Positions 15,951-23,294 of a stretch of DNA of 64,000 nt are shown here, piece after piece. Source of the DNA: Saccharothrix carnea. Its GTDB lineage: Bacteria > Actinomycetota > Actinomycetes > Mycobacteriales > Pseudonocardiaceae. The stretch is taken from NCBI RefSeq assembly GCF_003014735.1, contig NZ_PYAX01000001.1, positions 558,001 through 622,000 on the forward strand, given 5' to 3'. Within the stretch, counting starts at the first letter, position 1; every line of letters starts with the position of its first letter. A program made the translations under genes and the position numbers. Below the pieces are notes generated by a model, which was not told the origin of the DNA, searched no databases, and was given only the letters and a program-made list of their open reading frames with translations.

Positions 15951-17098
15951 GTGCGCTCGGCGTGCGCGAGCAGGTAGACGGGACGGCGGCCGATGCGGGT
16001 CAACACCACGGTCGCCTCGCCCGAACCGGACAGCTTCAGCCTCGGCCGCAACGCGTTCGGGTCCACGTCCAGCCCGCGCACCAGGACCTCCAGCCGCCCC
16101 ACGTCGTGCGCGCGCAGCACGGACCGCAACGCCTTCTCGCTGTAGTGCCCGTGCTCCACCACCCGGAACGCGCGCACGCCCGGCGGCGGCACCGGCCCGG
16201 TCAGGTAGGCGATCCGCTCGTCCAGCTGCGCCAGCCCGTGCCGTGCCGCGTAGTGCCGCACCAGCCCGGCCCGCACCACCGCGCCGTCCGGGTCGACCAG
16301 CCACTCGGCCGGCTCGCTCACCCCGCAGTCGTCCGGCTCGGCGGAGGTGATCGTCCACTCCGGACCGTCCGACCGCAGCACGGTCGCCCGCCGCGTCACC
16401 CCCGGCGTGGCCAGGCCGCGCGTCCACAGGCACGCCTCGCGCACCTGCCCGTCCAACGACACCAGCTCGACCTCGTCCGCCCACGGCGCGACCGCGAAGT
16501 CCACGCCCGGCGCGCACTTCACCGCCAGGTCACGCGCGGCGTAGGCGTCGGCCAGCTCGTCCAGCGGCGGCGCGAAGTCCGAGGGGTGCCACGTGCGCCG
16601 CCCGCTCGCGTCCCGCCGGGCCGGGTCCGCGAGCACCGCCGTGCCACGCGACACCGGCCGCAACGCGTCGGCCCGCACCAGCGGCACCGCGTCGCCCAGG
16701 TTGTGCCGCGCCATCGCCAGCCGCACCGGGTCGAGGTCCGACCCGACCGAGCCCTCCGGCAACGCCGCGAGGTCCGCGCCGATCGAGCACGTCACGTCGT
16801 GCGCGGGTCCGGTGAACCGACGCGCCCGGTGCACCGCCACGGGGTGCGCGGTGGCCTGCTGCACCGCGTCGGAGGTGAACAACCCGTCGGCGAAAGCGAC
16901 CTTCGCCACTGCCTTGCGCCGGAGCAGCAACGTCTCCAGCACCGCCGCGAAGTGCGTCGGCGAGACCTGCCTGGCCCGGTTCACGTCGGCCAGCCGCGAC
17001 GCGGGCGTCAACGGCAGGTCGGCCAGCGCCGACAACGCGGCGCACCCGGCGTCCGAACGCAGGTACGCCACGTCGTCGAGGCTGAACGCGTAGGCCAC
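15947..17098 (-). CDS. Class I methyltransferase with THUMP-like domain, Rv3037c-like
   Basis: A 383-residue protein starting VAYAFSLDDVAYLRSDAGCAAL. The central part has the SAM-fold motifs DVTCSIGADLAALPEG (a degenerate motif I), GSDLDPVRLAMARHNLG and AVLADPARRDASGRR, as in methyltransferases that carry a THUMP-like C-terminal domain. The Rv3037c counterpart is one of the methyltransferase-like genes of the mycobacterial MGLP locus. Whether it acts on sugar or RNA is not shown by sequence; the THUMP-like part would also allow an RNA target. Its GTG overlaps the upstream stop by one base (TAGTG). The four genes 18820-15947 look like one operon. Confidence 0.85.
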   Translation of the reverse strand: MAYAFSLDDVAYLRSDAGCAALSALADLPLTPASRLADVNRARQVSPTHFAAVLETLLLRRKAVAKVAFADGLFTSDAVQQATAHPVAVHRARRFTGPAHDVTCSIGADLAALPEGSVGSDLDPVRLAMARHNLGDAVPLVRADALRPVSRGTAVLADPARRDASGRRTWHPSDFAPPLDELADAYAARDLAVKCAPGVDFAVAPWADEVELVSLDGQVREACLWTRGLATPGVTRRATVLRSDGPEWTITSAEPDDCGVSEPAEWLVDPDGAVVRAGLVRHYAARHGLAQLDERIAYLTGPVPPPGVRAFRVVEHGHYSEKALRSVLRAHDVGRLEVLVRGLDVDPNALRPRLKLSGSGEATVVLTRIGRRPVYLLAHAERT

Positions 17099-18051
17099 TA
17101 GAGCGGCTTGCGGCCCGTCACGGACACGTTGTAGAACAACTCGCGCGGCAGCACCTTGGCCAGCACGTTCTCGTCCACCCAGGACAGCCGCTGCCAGGTC
17201 TTGTAGGCGAACATCGCCCAGCCGAAGCCCAGCTTCTCGCGCGGCACGGCGGCCTCGAACGTGCGCACCGGCCAGCCGAACAGCGCCGCCGACAGCTCCT
17301 CGGTCACCGCACGCACCCCGACCGCGCCGGCACCGCGAGCCGTCCGCTCCAGGTCACCCGGGTCGAACGTGTGCAGGTCCACCACGGCCTCCAGCGCCGC
17401 CGCGCGCGAGGACTCGTCCAGCTCCTCCTGCGGCCGGCGCCAGTCGTTGAGCGGGCCGAGCTTGGTCACGTTCGTGGTCAGCCACCAGGTGAGCCGGCCG
17501 AGCTTGCGGGCGTAGAAGTTGCCCACGTTCGTCGGGTCGCCCGCGAACACGAACTTGCCGCCCGGCTTGAGCACCCTCAGCACCTCGCGCATGGCGGCGG
17601 GCACGTCCGGGATGTGGTGCAGCACCGCGTGCCCCACCACCAGGTCGAACGTGTCGTCGTCGTACGGTATGCGCTCGGCGTCGGCCACCCGGCCGTCCAC
17701 CGGCAGCCCCAGCTGGTCGGCGTTGCGCAGCGCCACCTCGACCATGCCCGGCGACAGGTCGGTGACCGAGCCGCGCTTGATCAAGTCGCCCTGCATCAGG
17801 TTGAGCAGGAAGAACCCGGTGCCGCAGCCCAGCTCCAGCGCGTGCTCGTACGGCCCGGTGTCACCCGCGACAGCCCGGAACCGGTCCTTGGCGTAGGTGA
17901 TGCAGCGCTCGTCGTAGGAGATCGACCACTTCTCGTCGTACGTGCCGGCTTCCCAGTCGTGGTAGAGCACGTTGGCGAGCTTGGGGTCCTTGTACGCCGC
18001 CTCGATATCCTCGGCGGTGGCGTGCGGGTTCGGCTTGGGATCAACGGCCAC
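17098..18051 (-). CDS. SAM-dependent methyltransferase, Rv3038c-like
   Basis: A 317-residue class I methyltransferase of the UbiE/COQ5 type: motif I ALELGCGTGFFLLNL, post-I SVTDLSPGMVEVAL, then DDTFDLVVGHAVLHHIPDVP and REVLRVLKPGGKFVFAGDP. The C-terminal 130 residues are specific to the Rv3038c-like group (WWLTTNVTKLGPLNDWRRP). In mycobacteria this gene follows echA17 and precedes Rv3037c in the same order as here. The GTG start lies 11 bases inside the end of the enoyl-CoA hydratase gene, indicating coupled translation. A role in polysaccharide methylation is inferred from the locus. Confidence 0.88.
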   Translation of the reverse strand: MAVDPKPNPHATAEDIEAAYKDPKLANVLYHDWEAGTYDEKWSISYDERCITYAKDRFRAVAGDTGPYEHALELGCGTGFFLLNLMQGDLIKRGSVTDLSPGMVEVALRNADQLGLPVDGRVADAERIPYDDDTFDLVVGHAVLHHIPDVPAAMREVLRVLKPGGKFVFAGDPTNVGNFYARKLGRLTWWLTTNVTKLGPLNDWRRPQEELDESSRAAALEAVVDLHTFDPGDLERTARGAGAVGVRAVTEELSAALFGWPVRTFEAAVPREKLGFGWAMFAYKTWQRLSWVDENVLAKVLPRELFYNVSVTGRKPL

Positions 18052-18820
18052 TGAACTTCGCCTTCCCCGGGCCGTTCTCGATGAACGACGCCATGCCGGT
18101 CTTCTGGTCCTCGGTGGCGAACATCGCGGCGAACAGCTGGCTCTCCAGCTTCAGCCCGCTGCCCAGGTCGGTGTCCAGCCCGCCGTCGATCGCGGCCTTC
18201 GCGGCGGCGTACGCGCGCACCGGGCCGTTGACGAACCGGCCGGCCCACCGCTTCGCCGCCTCGTAGACGTCGTCCGGTGCCACGACCTCGTCCACCATGC
18301 CGATCCGCAACGCCTCCTCGGCGCCGACGAACCGGCCGGTGTAGATCAGGTCCTTGGCCCGCGACGGCCCGATCAGCCGCGGCAGGCGCTGGGTGCCGCC
18401 CATGCCGGGGATCACGCCGAGCAGGATCTCCGGCTGTCCGACCTTGGCGTTGTCGCCCGCGATCCGCCGGTCCGCGCACAGCGCCAGCTCGAACCCGCCG
18501 CCCAGGGCGTAGCCGGTGATGGCGGCCACGGTCGGCTTCGGGATCTCCTCCACCGCGCGCAACGCCGACGTGAACGCGCCCGCGCGGGCCGCCATCTCGG
18601 CATAGGACAGCTCGGCCATCTCCTTGATGTCCGCACCCGCCGCGAACACCTTCGGACCGCCGTACACGATCACCGAGTAGACGTCGGCCCGGTCGGTCGC
18701 CTCCAGCGCGGCGGACCGGATCTCCTCCTGGACCTGCCGGTTGAGCGCGTTCATCGGCGGGCGGTCCAGCCGGATGGTGCCGATCCCGTCCTCGACTTCG
18801 AGCCTCACGAACTCAGCCAC
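18041..18820 (-). CDS. Enoyl-CoA hydratase/isomerase family protein, EchA17-like
   Basis: A 259-residue crotonase-fold protein. The oxyanion-hole motifs are VYGGPKVFAAGADIKEM and ITGYALGGGFELALCADRRIAG, followed by GQPEILLGVIPGMGGTQRLPRLIG, where the Glu residues that activate water in enoyl-CoA hydratases are present. It would hydrate 2-enoyl-CoA in beta-oxidation or a similar route. GTG 18820 follows GAGGAGGACC. Position upstream of the Rv3038c-like gene matches Rv3039c (echA17). In this locus it may help supply the short acyl groups put on the polysaccharide; that is speculation. Confidence 0.92.
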   Translation of the reverse strand: MAEFVRLEVEDGIGTIRLDRPPMNALNRQVQEEIRSAALEATDRADVYSVIVYGGPKVFAAGADIKEMAELSYAEMAARAGAFTSALRAVEEIPKPTVAAITGYALGGGFELALCADRRIAGDNAKVGQPEILLGVIPGMGGTQRLPRLIGPSRAKDLIYTGRFVGAEEALRIGMVDEVVAPDDVYEAAKRWAGRFVNGPVRAYAAAKAAIDGGLDTDLGSGLKLESQLFAAMFATEDQKTGMASFIENGPGKAKFSGR

Positions 18821-18858
18821 GCGGTCCTCCTCGACCTGACGTCGGTGCGCCTCGCAGG

Positions 18859-19662
18859 TTACCCCTGGGTAGTTTTGCGCCGGGCGAAGTACCTGTCACC
18901 CGACCGCTGGAGCTCCAACGGCTGGTCGAACGTCTTCGACAGGTTCTCCTCGGTCAGCACGTCGTCCAGCAGGCCCTGCGCCACGATGCCGCCGTCACGC
19001 AGCAGCAGCGCGTGCGTGAAACCGGGCGGGATCTCCTCCACGTGGTGCGTGACCAGCACGATCGCCGGCGCGTCCGGGTCGAGCGCCAGCTCCGACAGCC
19101 GGGCCACCAGGTCCTCGCGACCGCCCAGGTCGAGGCCCGCCGCCGGCTCGTCCAGCAGCAGCATCTCGGGGTCGGTCATCAACGCCCGGGAGATCAGCGT
19201 GCGCTTGCGCTCACCCTCGGACAACGTGCCGTAGGTGCGGTCGGCCAGGTGCTCGATGCCCATCGTGGCCAGCAGCTCCTTGGCACGGCCGGTGTCGAGC
19301 TTGTCGTACTCCTCGCGCCAGCGGCCCAGCACCGCGTACCCGGCGCTGACCACCAGGTCGACCACCTTCTCGTCGGCCGGGATGCGCCCGTTCAACGCCG
19401 ACGAGGACAGCCCGATCCGGGGCCGCAACTCGGCCACGTCGGTCCGGCCGATCCGCTCGCCGAGCAGGTGCACCTTGCCCTTGGTCGGGTGCAGCTCCGC
19501 GCCGGCCAGCCTCAGCAGCGTGGTCTTGCCCGCCCCGTTCGGGCCGAGCACGACCCAGCGCTCGTCCAGCTCCACGCTCCAGTCGACGTCCCCGACCAGC
19601 GTGGTCTTGCCACGTCGAACCGAAACACCCTGCATGTGGATGACCAGATCTTCGTTTTCCAC
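18859..19662 (-). CDS. ABC transporter ATP-binding protein, Rv3041c-like
   Basis: A 267-residue ABC ATPase: Walker A GPNGAGKT, Q-loop region RPRIGLSSSAL, signature LSEGERKR (an unusual LSEGE in place of LSGGQ), Walker B MLLLDEPAAGLD and the switch His in LVTHHVEEIPPG. The HHVEEIP form is typical of a group of stand-alone ATPases without an adjacent permease, and none is found next to it here. The Rv3041c counterpart ends the mycobacterial block. Transported substrate unknown; a non-transport role is possible. GTG 19662 encodes MENEDLVIHMQGVS. It is divergent from glgX. Confidence 0.9.
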   Translation of the reverse strand: MENEDLVIHMQGVSVRRGKTTLVGDVDWSVELDERWVVLGPNGAGKTTLLRLAGAELHPTKGKVHLLGERIGRTDVAELRPRIGLSSSALNGRIPADEKVVDLVVSAGYAVLGRWREEYDKLDTGRAKELLATMGIEHLADRTYGTLSEGERKRTLISRALMTDPEMLLLDEPAAGLDLGGREDLVARLSELALDPDAPAIVLVTHHVEEIPPGFTHALLLRDGGIVAQGLLDDVLTEENLSKTFDQPLELQRSGDRYFARRKTTQG

Positions 19663-19810
19663 GCCTGCCCTCGCCCCGTCGGTGCATCGCCGCCGCCATT
19701 GTTCTGCACCCCCTTCCGCCGGTGGTCCGGTGGGGGGAGGTATGGGCGGGGTCGGTGAACCTCAGCGCGCTCATCCCACACGGGGCGCGTGTGCTGGAAA
19801 GATCGGGGAC

Positions 19811-21919
19811 ATGGCTGCCGACTCGATCCTGCTCGCGGGCCGACCGTTCCCCCTCGGGGCTCACCCCGAGGCCGGAGGTGTGCGCTTCGCGGTCTCGGCG
19901 CCGCCCGCTGACGCCGTCGAAGTGTGCCTGATCAGCGAAGACGGCACCGAGGAACGGGTGGAGCTGACCGAGCGCACGTTCGGTGTGTGGCACGGGCTGA
20001 TCTCCGGCGTCACGCCCGGCCAGCGGTACGGCTACCGCGTGCACGGCCCGTACGACCCGTCCCGGGGCCTGCGGTGCAACCCGGCGAAGCTGTTGGTCGA
20101 CCCGTATGCGACGCGGATCACGGGGACTCTTTCCGACCTGGACGCGGCGCTGGGCTACGTGGGCGACCCGATGCTCGGCGGGCCGTCGCCGGTCGACTCG
20201 CTGGGCAGCGTGCCGCTGTCCGTGGTCACCTCGCCCGGTGGGCCGGACACGGGCGTGAAGCCGGAGGTGCCGTTCGAGGAGGCGGTGGTCTACGAGCTGC
20301 ACGTGCGGGGCTTCACCCGGCAGCACCCGGCCGTGCCCGAGCACCAGCGCGGCACCTACCTGGGGCTGGCGCACCCGGCCGTGCTGGAGCACCTGACGCG
20401 GCTCGGCGTGACGTCGGTGGAGCTGCTGCCCGTGCACGCGTTCGTGGACGAGCCGTCGCTGATCCGCGAAGGCAGGCACAACTACTGGGGCTACTCGCCG
20501 CTGAGCTACTTCGCGCCGCACCCCGCCTACGCCAGCGAGCCGGGCCGGGAGGTGGAGGAGTTCCGCACGATGGTGGCGGCCCTGCACAACGCCGAGATCG
20601 AAGTGATCATCGACGTGGTGTTCAACCACACGTGCGAGGGCGGGCCGGAGGGCCCCACGCTGTCCTACCGGGGCTTCGACGCGCCCGGCTACTACCTGCA
20701 CATCGACGGCGGCGGCACGCTCGACATCACCGGCTGCGGCAACACCACCGAGGCCGGATCGCCGCAGTTCGTCCGGCTGGTGACCGACTCGCTGCGGTAC
20801 TGGGCCACCGAGATGGGCGTGGACGGGTTCCGGTTCGACCTCGCGTCCACGCTGGGCAGGCCGGGCGGCGGGCGGTTCGACCGGGCGTCGGCGATGCTGA
20901 CCGCGATCACCCAGGACCCCGTGCTGTCGCGGTGCAAGCTGATCGCGGAGCCGTGGGACGCGACCGGCGACGGCTACCGGGTGGGTGACTTCGGCGTGCA
21001 GTGGGCCGAGTGGAACGGCCGGTACCGCGACACCGTGCGCGACTTCTGGCGCGGCATGACCAGCGTGCGCGACCTGGCGTACCGGCTGTCCGGCTCGTCC
21101 GACCTGTACGCCGACGACCTGCGGCGACCGTGGCAGTCGGTCAACTTCATCACCGCGCACGACGGGTTCACGCTGCGCGACCTCGTGTCGTACAACGAGA
21201 AGCACAACCTGGCCAACGGCGAGGACAACCGCGACGGCACCAACGACAACCGGTCGTGGAACTGCGGTGTCGAGGGCGAGACCGACGATCCCGAGGTGCT
21301 GGCGCTGCGGGCACGGCAGGCGCGCAACCTGTTCGCCACGCTGATGCTGTCCACCGGCACGCCGATGCTCACCGCCGGTGACGAGCAGTGGCGCACGCAG
21401 GGCGGCAACAACAACGCGTACTGCCTGGACGACGAGACGTCGTGGGTCGACTGGAAGCTCGCCGGCGAGGGTGAGGCGATGCTGGCGTTCGCCCGGCGGG
21501 TGATCGGGGTGCGCCGCGCGTCACCGGCGTTGCGGCAGCCGCAGTTCTTCGACGGCCGCACCACCGCGTCCGGCGCGCCCGACCTGGTGTGGTTCCGGCC
21601 GGACGGCGAGGAGATGGCCGAGACCGACTGGTTCGACGAGGGGCGTCGGTTCCTGGGCATGTGGATCGACGGGTCGAACAGCCTGTCGCGCTCCCGTGAC
21701 GGCGAACTGGTGTCGGACGACTCGTGGCTGCTGCTCGTGCAGGCGGGCGCGGACCCGATCGAGGTCACCCTGCCGGGGCCCGAGTACGGCGGGCGCTACG
21801 AGCCGACGATCGACTCCACCACCGCAGACGGCACGCCCGCGCTGGAGGGCGACCTGGCGGCCGGTGCGACCGTCGTGCTGGAGGGCCGCTCGCTGTTGCT
21901 GCTGCGCGTGCCGAACTGA
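19811..21919 (+). CDS. glgX: Glycogen debranching enzyme GlgX (isoamylase type, GH13)
   Basis: A 702-residue GH13_11 enzyme that hydrolyses alpha-1,6 branches of limit-dextrin glycogen. The N-terminal CBM48 region opens GRPFPLGAHPEAGGVRFAVSAP. The catalytic core has DVVFNHTCEG, DGFRFDLAS (nucleophile D343), LIAEPWDATG (acid E380) and FITAHDGFTLRDLVSYNEKHN. Length is usual. An in-frame extension exists upstream, but ATG 19811 starts the family N-terminus. It is the degradative partner of the glgE-glgB and glgP genes further along and is divergent from the ABC ATPase gene with a 148-base gap. Confidence 0.94.
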   Translation: MAADSILLAGRPFPLGAHPEAGGVRFAVSAPPADAVEVCLISEDGTEERVELTERTFGVWHGLISGVTPGQRYGYRVHGPYDPSRGLRCNPAKLLVDPYATRITGTLSDLDAALGYVGDPMLGGPSPVDSLGSVPLSVVTSPGGPDTGVKPEVPFEEAVVYELHVRGFTRQHPAVPEHQRGTYLGLAHPAVLEHLTRLGVTSVELLPVHAFVDEPSLIREGRHNYWGYSPLSYFAPHPAYASEPGREVEEFRTMVAALHNAEIEVIIDVVFNHTCEGGPEGPTLSYRGFDAPGYYLHIDGGGTLDITGCGNTTEAGSPQFVRLVTDSLRYWATEMGVDGFRFDLASTLGRPGGGRFDRASAMLTAITQDPVLSRCKLIAEPWDATGDGYRVGDFGVQWAEWNGRYRDTVRDFWRGMTSVRDLAYRLSGSSDLYADDLRRPWQSVNFITAHDGFTLRDLVSYNEKHNLANGEDNRDGTNDNRSWNCGVEGETDDPEVLALRARQARNLFATLMLSTGTPMLTAGDEQWRTQGGNNNAYCLDDETSWVDWKLAGEGEAMLAFARRVIGVRRASPALRQPQFFDGRTTASGAPDLVWFRPDGEEMAETDWFDEGRRFLGMWIDGSNSLSRSRDGELVSDDSWLLLVQAGADPIEVTLPGPEYGGRYEPTIDSTTADGTPALEGDLAAGATVVLEGRSLLLLRVPN

Positions 21920-21991
21920 ACTGTCGGAACTGTCGGATCCCGAGGCAATCCTGCCTGGTGAGAGCGCTGCCCGCGGATCGCGGATCCGTGG

Positions 21992-21997
21992 CACGAT
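21992..21997 (+). promoter_or_regulatory. Leaderless -10 hexamer CACGAT for the cysteine leader peptide
   Basis: CACGAT ends seven bases before the GTG at 22004, so transcription would start on the first base of the leader peptide codon. The first base departs from TANNNT. The same form, CANNNT, is seen before the genes at 38809 and 45907. Confidence 0.5.
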
Positions 21998-22003
21998 GCC
22001 GGC

Positions 22004-22111
22004 GTGGCCCGCCCGTTGCTGACCTGGTGCGACCGCACGATCGACCTCCTGCTGGTGGCGTCGTGCGGGTGTAGCCGGACGCGACGTGGCCGGTCCCGCT
22101 CATCGGGTTGA
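22004..22111 (+). CDS. Cysteine-codon leader peptide upstream of cysteine dioxygenase
   Basis: A 35-codon frame begins GTG and reads VARPLLTWCDRTIDLLLVAS, then CGC and a basic tail. The PLLT...R..DLL.VAS.C pattern resembles short actinomycete leader peptides found in front of sulfur and cysteine genes. Two Cys codons (22064-22066 and 22070-22072) lie five bases before the left arm of a perfect 9-bp inverted repeat. It ends 60 bases before the cysteine dioxygenase gene. Ribosome pausing at these codons when cysteine is low would reshape the RNA. Peptide and hairpin are seen; attenuation is inferred from known cysteine leader systems of mycobacteria. Confidence 0.6.
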   Translation: MARPLLTWCDRTIDLLLVASCGCSRTRRGRSRSSG

Positions 22112-22125
22112 CGCCGCGTCGCGTC
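22078..22125 (+). promoter_or_regulatory. Attenuator-like inverted repeat between leader and cysteine dioxygenase
   Basis: GACGCGACG (22078-22086) pairs perfectly with CGTCGCGTC (22117-22125), with a small inner CCCG-CTCAT-CGGG hairpin in the loop. The left arm starts just after the leader's second Cys codon, within the footprint of a ribosome stalled there. A second possible pairing joins CTCCTG inside the leader (22046-22051) to the dioxygenase ribosome binding site CAGGAG (22157-22162). This gives two alternative structures. Confidence 0.5.
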
Positions 22126-22171
22126 TTGATCGCTACCCCGCCCGAACCGTAGCCATCAGGAGCGACCAACC

Positions 22172-22750
22172 GTGACCGCGACGATCGCGCGCGCCGACCT
22201 GCACCCGAAGCTGGACGTGCGGTTCCTGCGCGACATCATCCACCCCGAACGCGACCTGTGGACGCCGCGCGAGCTGCGTGAGCTGACCTCGACCGTGGCC
22301 GCCGAGCTGACCACCCCGTTGCTGGACATCCTCCGGTTCGACCCGGACCGCCGCTGGTGGGCGCGGCTCGGGCTGACCGAGGGCGTCGAGCTGTGGCTGC
22401 TGAGCTGGCTGCCCGGTCAGGGCACCGAGCCGCACGACCACGGCGGCGCGGCGGGCTCGTTCACCGTGCTCACCGGCGAGCTGGCGGAGGACTACCGCTA
22501 CCCCGGTGGGCCGATCCGCAGTGCCTCGCGGCCCGTGGGCAGCGCGCTGGGGTTCGGTGCCGGACGTGCGCACCAGGTGGTGAACCGGGGTGCCGCGGGC
22601 GCGGCGAGCGTGCACGCCTACTCCCCGCCGCTGGTGCCGACCCGGGAGTACCGCAGCCTCGCCGACATCCCGCAGGAGATCGAGCCGTTGCCCGCCCGGC
22701 GGCTGCCGTTGGAGCAGCTGCGCGTTCTGGCCGACCAGGAGGGCCCGTGA
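22172..22750 (+). CDS. Cysteine dioxygenase family protein
   Basis: A 192-residue cupin of the cysteine dioxygenase type, which oxidises cysteine with O2 to cysteine sulfinate at a non-haem iron. The iron ligands are seen as PHDHGGAAGSF (H88, H90) and AHQVVN (H134); the substrate region SVHAYSPPL follows. Length fits the bacterial enzymes. The GTG start has AGGAG ten bases upstream. The next gene, a rhodanese, overlaps it by four bases. The pair suggests a cysteine-catabolism or sulfane-sulfur unit, and the upstream leader suggests control by cysteine. Confidence 0.9.
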   Translation: MTATIARADLHPKLDVRFLRDIIHPERDLWTPRELRELTSTVAAELTTPLLDILRFDPDRRWWARLGLTEGVELWLLSWLPGQGTEPHDHGGAAGSFTVLTGELAEDYRYPGGPIRSASRPVGSALGFGAGRAHQVVNRGAAGAASVHAYSPPLVPTREYRSLADIPQEIEPLPARRLPLEQLRVLADQEGP

Positions 22751-23133
22751 GTGCCGAGGAGTTGCTGGAGGAGGCGCGCCGGTCGTTGAGCCGGGTGTCG
22801 CCGGAGGAGCTGGCCGGGTTGCCGGACGTGCTCGTGGTCGACATCCGACCGCACCACAACCGTGCGGCGGAGGGTGAGATCCCCGGCTCGATCCCGGTGG
22901 AGCGGATCGTGCTGGAGTGGCGGCTGGACCCGGGCGGCGAGCACCGGATCCCCGGCTTCACCGCCGACACCACCGTGGTCGTGCTGTGCAACGAGGGTTA
23001 CGCCTCCAGCCTGGCCGCCCGCGACCTGCAACGCGTGGGCCTGCCCCGCGCCACCGACCTCGTCGGCGGCTTCCGCGCCTACGCCGCCGCCGGCCTCCCC
23101 GTCCGCCCGGGCGCCACCCAAGCCGTCACCTAG
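22747..23133 (+). CDS. Single-domain rhodanese-like sulfurtransferase
   Basis: A 128-residue rhodanese fold: VLVVDIRPHHNRAAEGEIPGS, WRLDPGGEHRIPG, and the active-site loop VVLCNEGYASSLAA with the catalytic Cys at 81. Rhodaneses transfer sulfane sulfur via a Cys persulfide. The GTG overlaps the dioxygenase stop as GTGA, so translation is coupled. Together the two enzymes would process cysteine and the sulfane sulfur derived from it; the exact acceptor is unknown. It ends just before a large palindromic repeat. Confidence 0.88.
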   Translation: MSAEELLEEARRSLSRVSPEELAGLPDVLVVDIRPHHNRAAEGEIPGSIPVERIVLEWRLDPGGEHRIPGFTADTTVVVLCNEGYASSLAARDLQRVGLPRATDLVGGFRAYAAAGLPVRPGATQAVT

Positions 23134-23138
23134 CCCGT

Positions 23139-23262
23139 CCCGAGCGTTCAACTCGGGGTACCGGAACGTAGGACACGCGCGAGTCGTACGTTCAGCGCCC
23201 GTGTGTCCTACGTTCGGAACGACCGTGTCCTACGTTCAGGACCCCCGAGTTGAACGTTCGGG
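23139..23262. repeat. Nested intergenic palindrome A (about 124 bp)
   Basis: Two layers of inverted repeats share one centre at 23200.5. The outer arms are CCCGAGCGTTCAACTCGGGG (23139-23158) and its complement at 23243-23262, with one mismatch. The inner arms are GAACGTAGGACAC (23164-23176) and GTGTCCTACGTTC (23225-23237), exact. One further GTGTCCTACGTTC lies at 23203-23215. It follows the rhodanese stop and overlaps the possible TTG start of the next frame. It resembles palindrome B at 52734-52882 in design and in GTTGAA/GTTCAA wording. Confidence 0.7.
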
Positions 23263-23294
23263 AACCGCGGGCGCGGTGGTCGCGTCTCCTGGTC

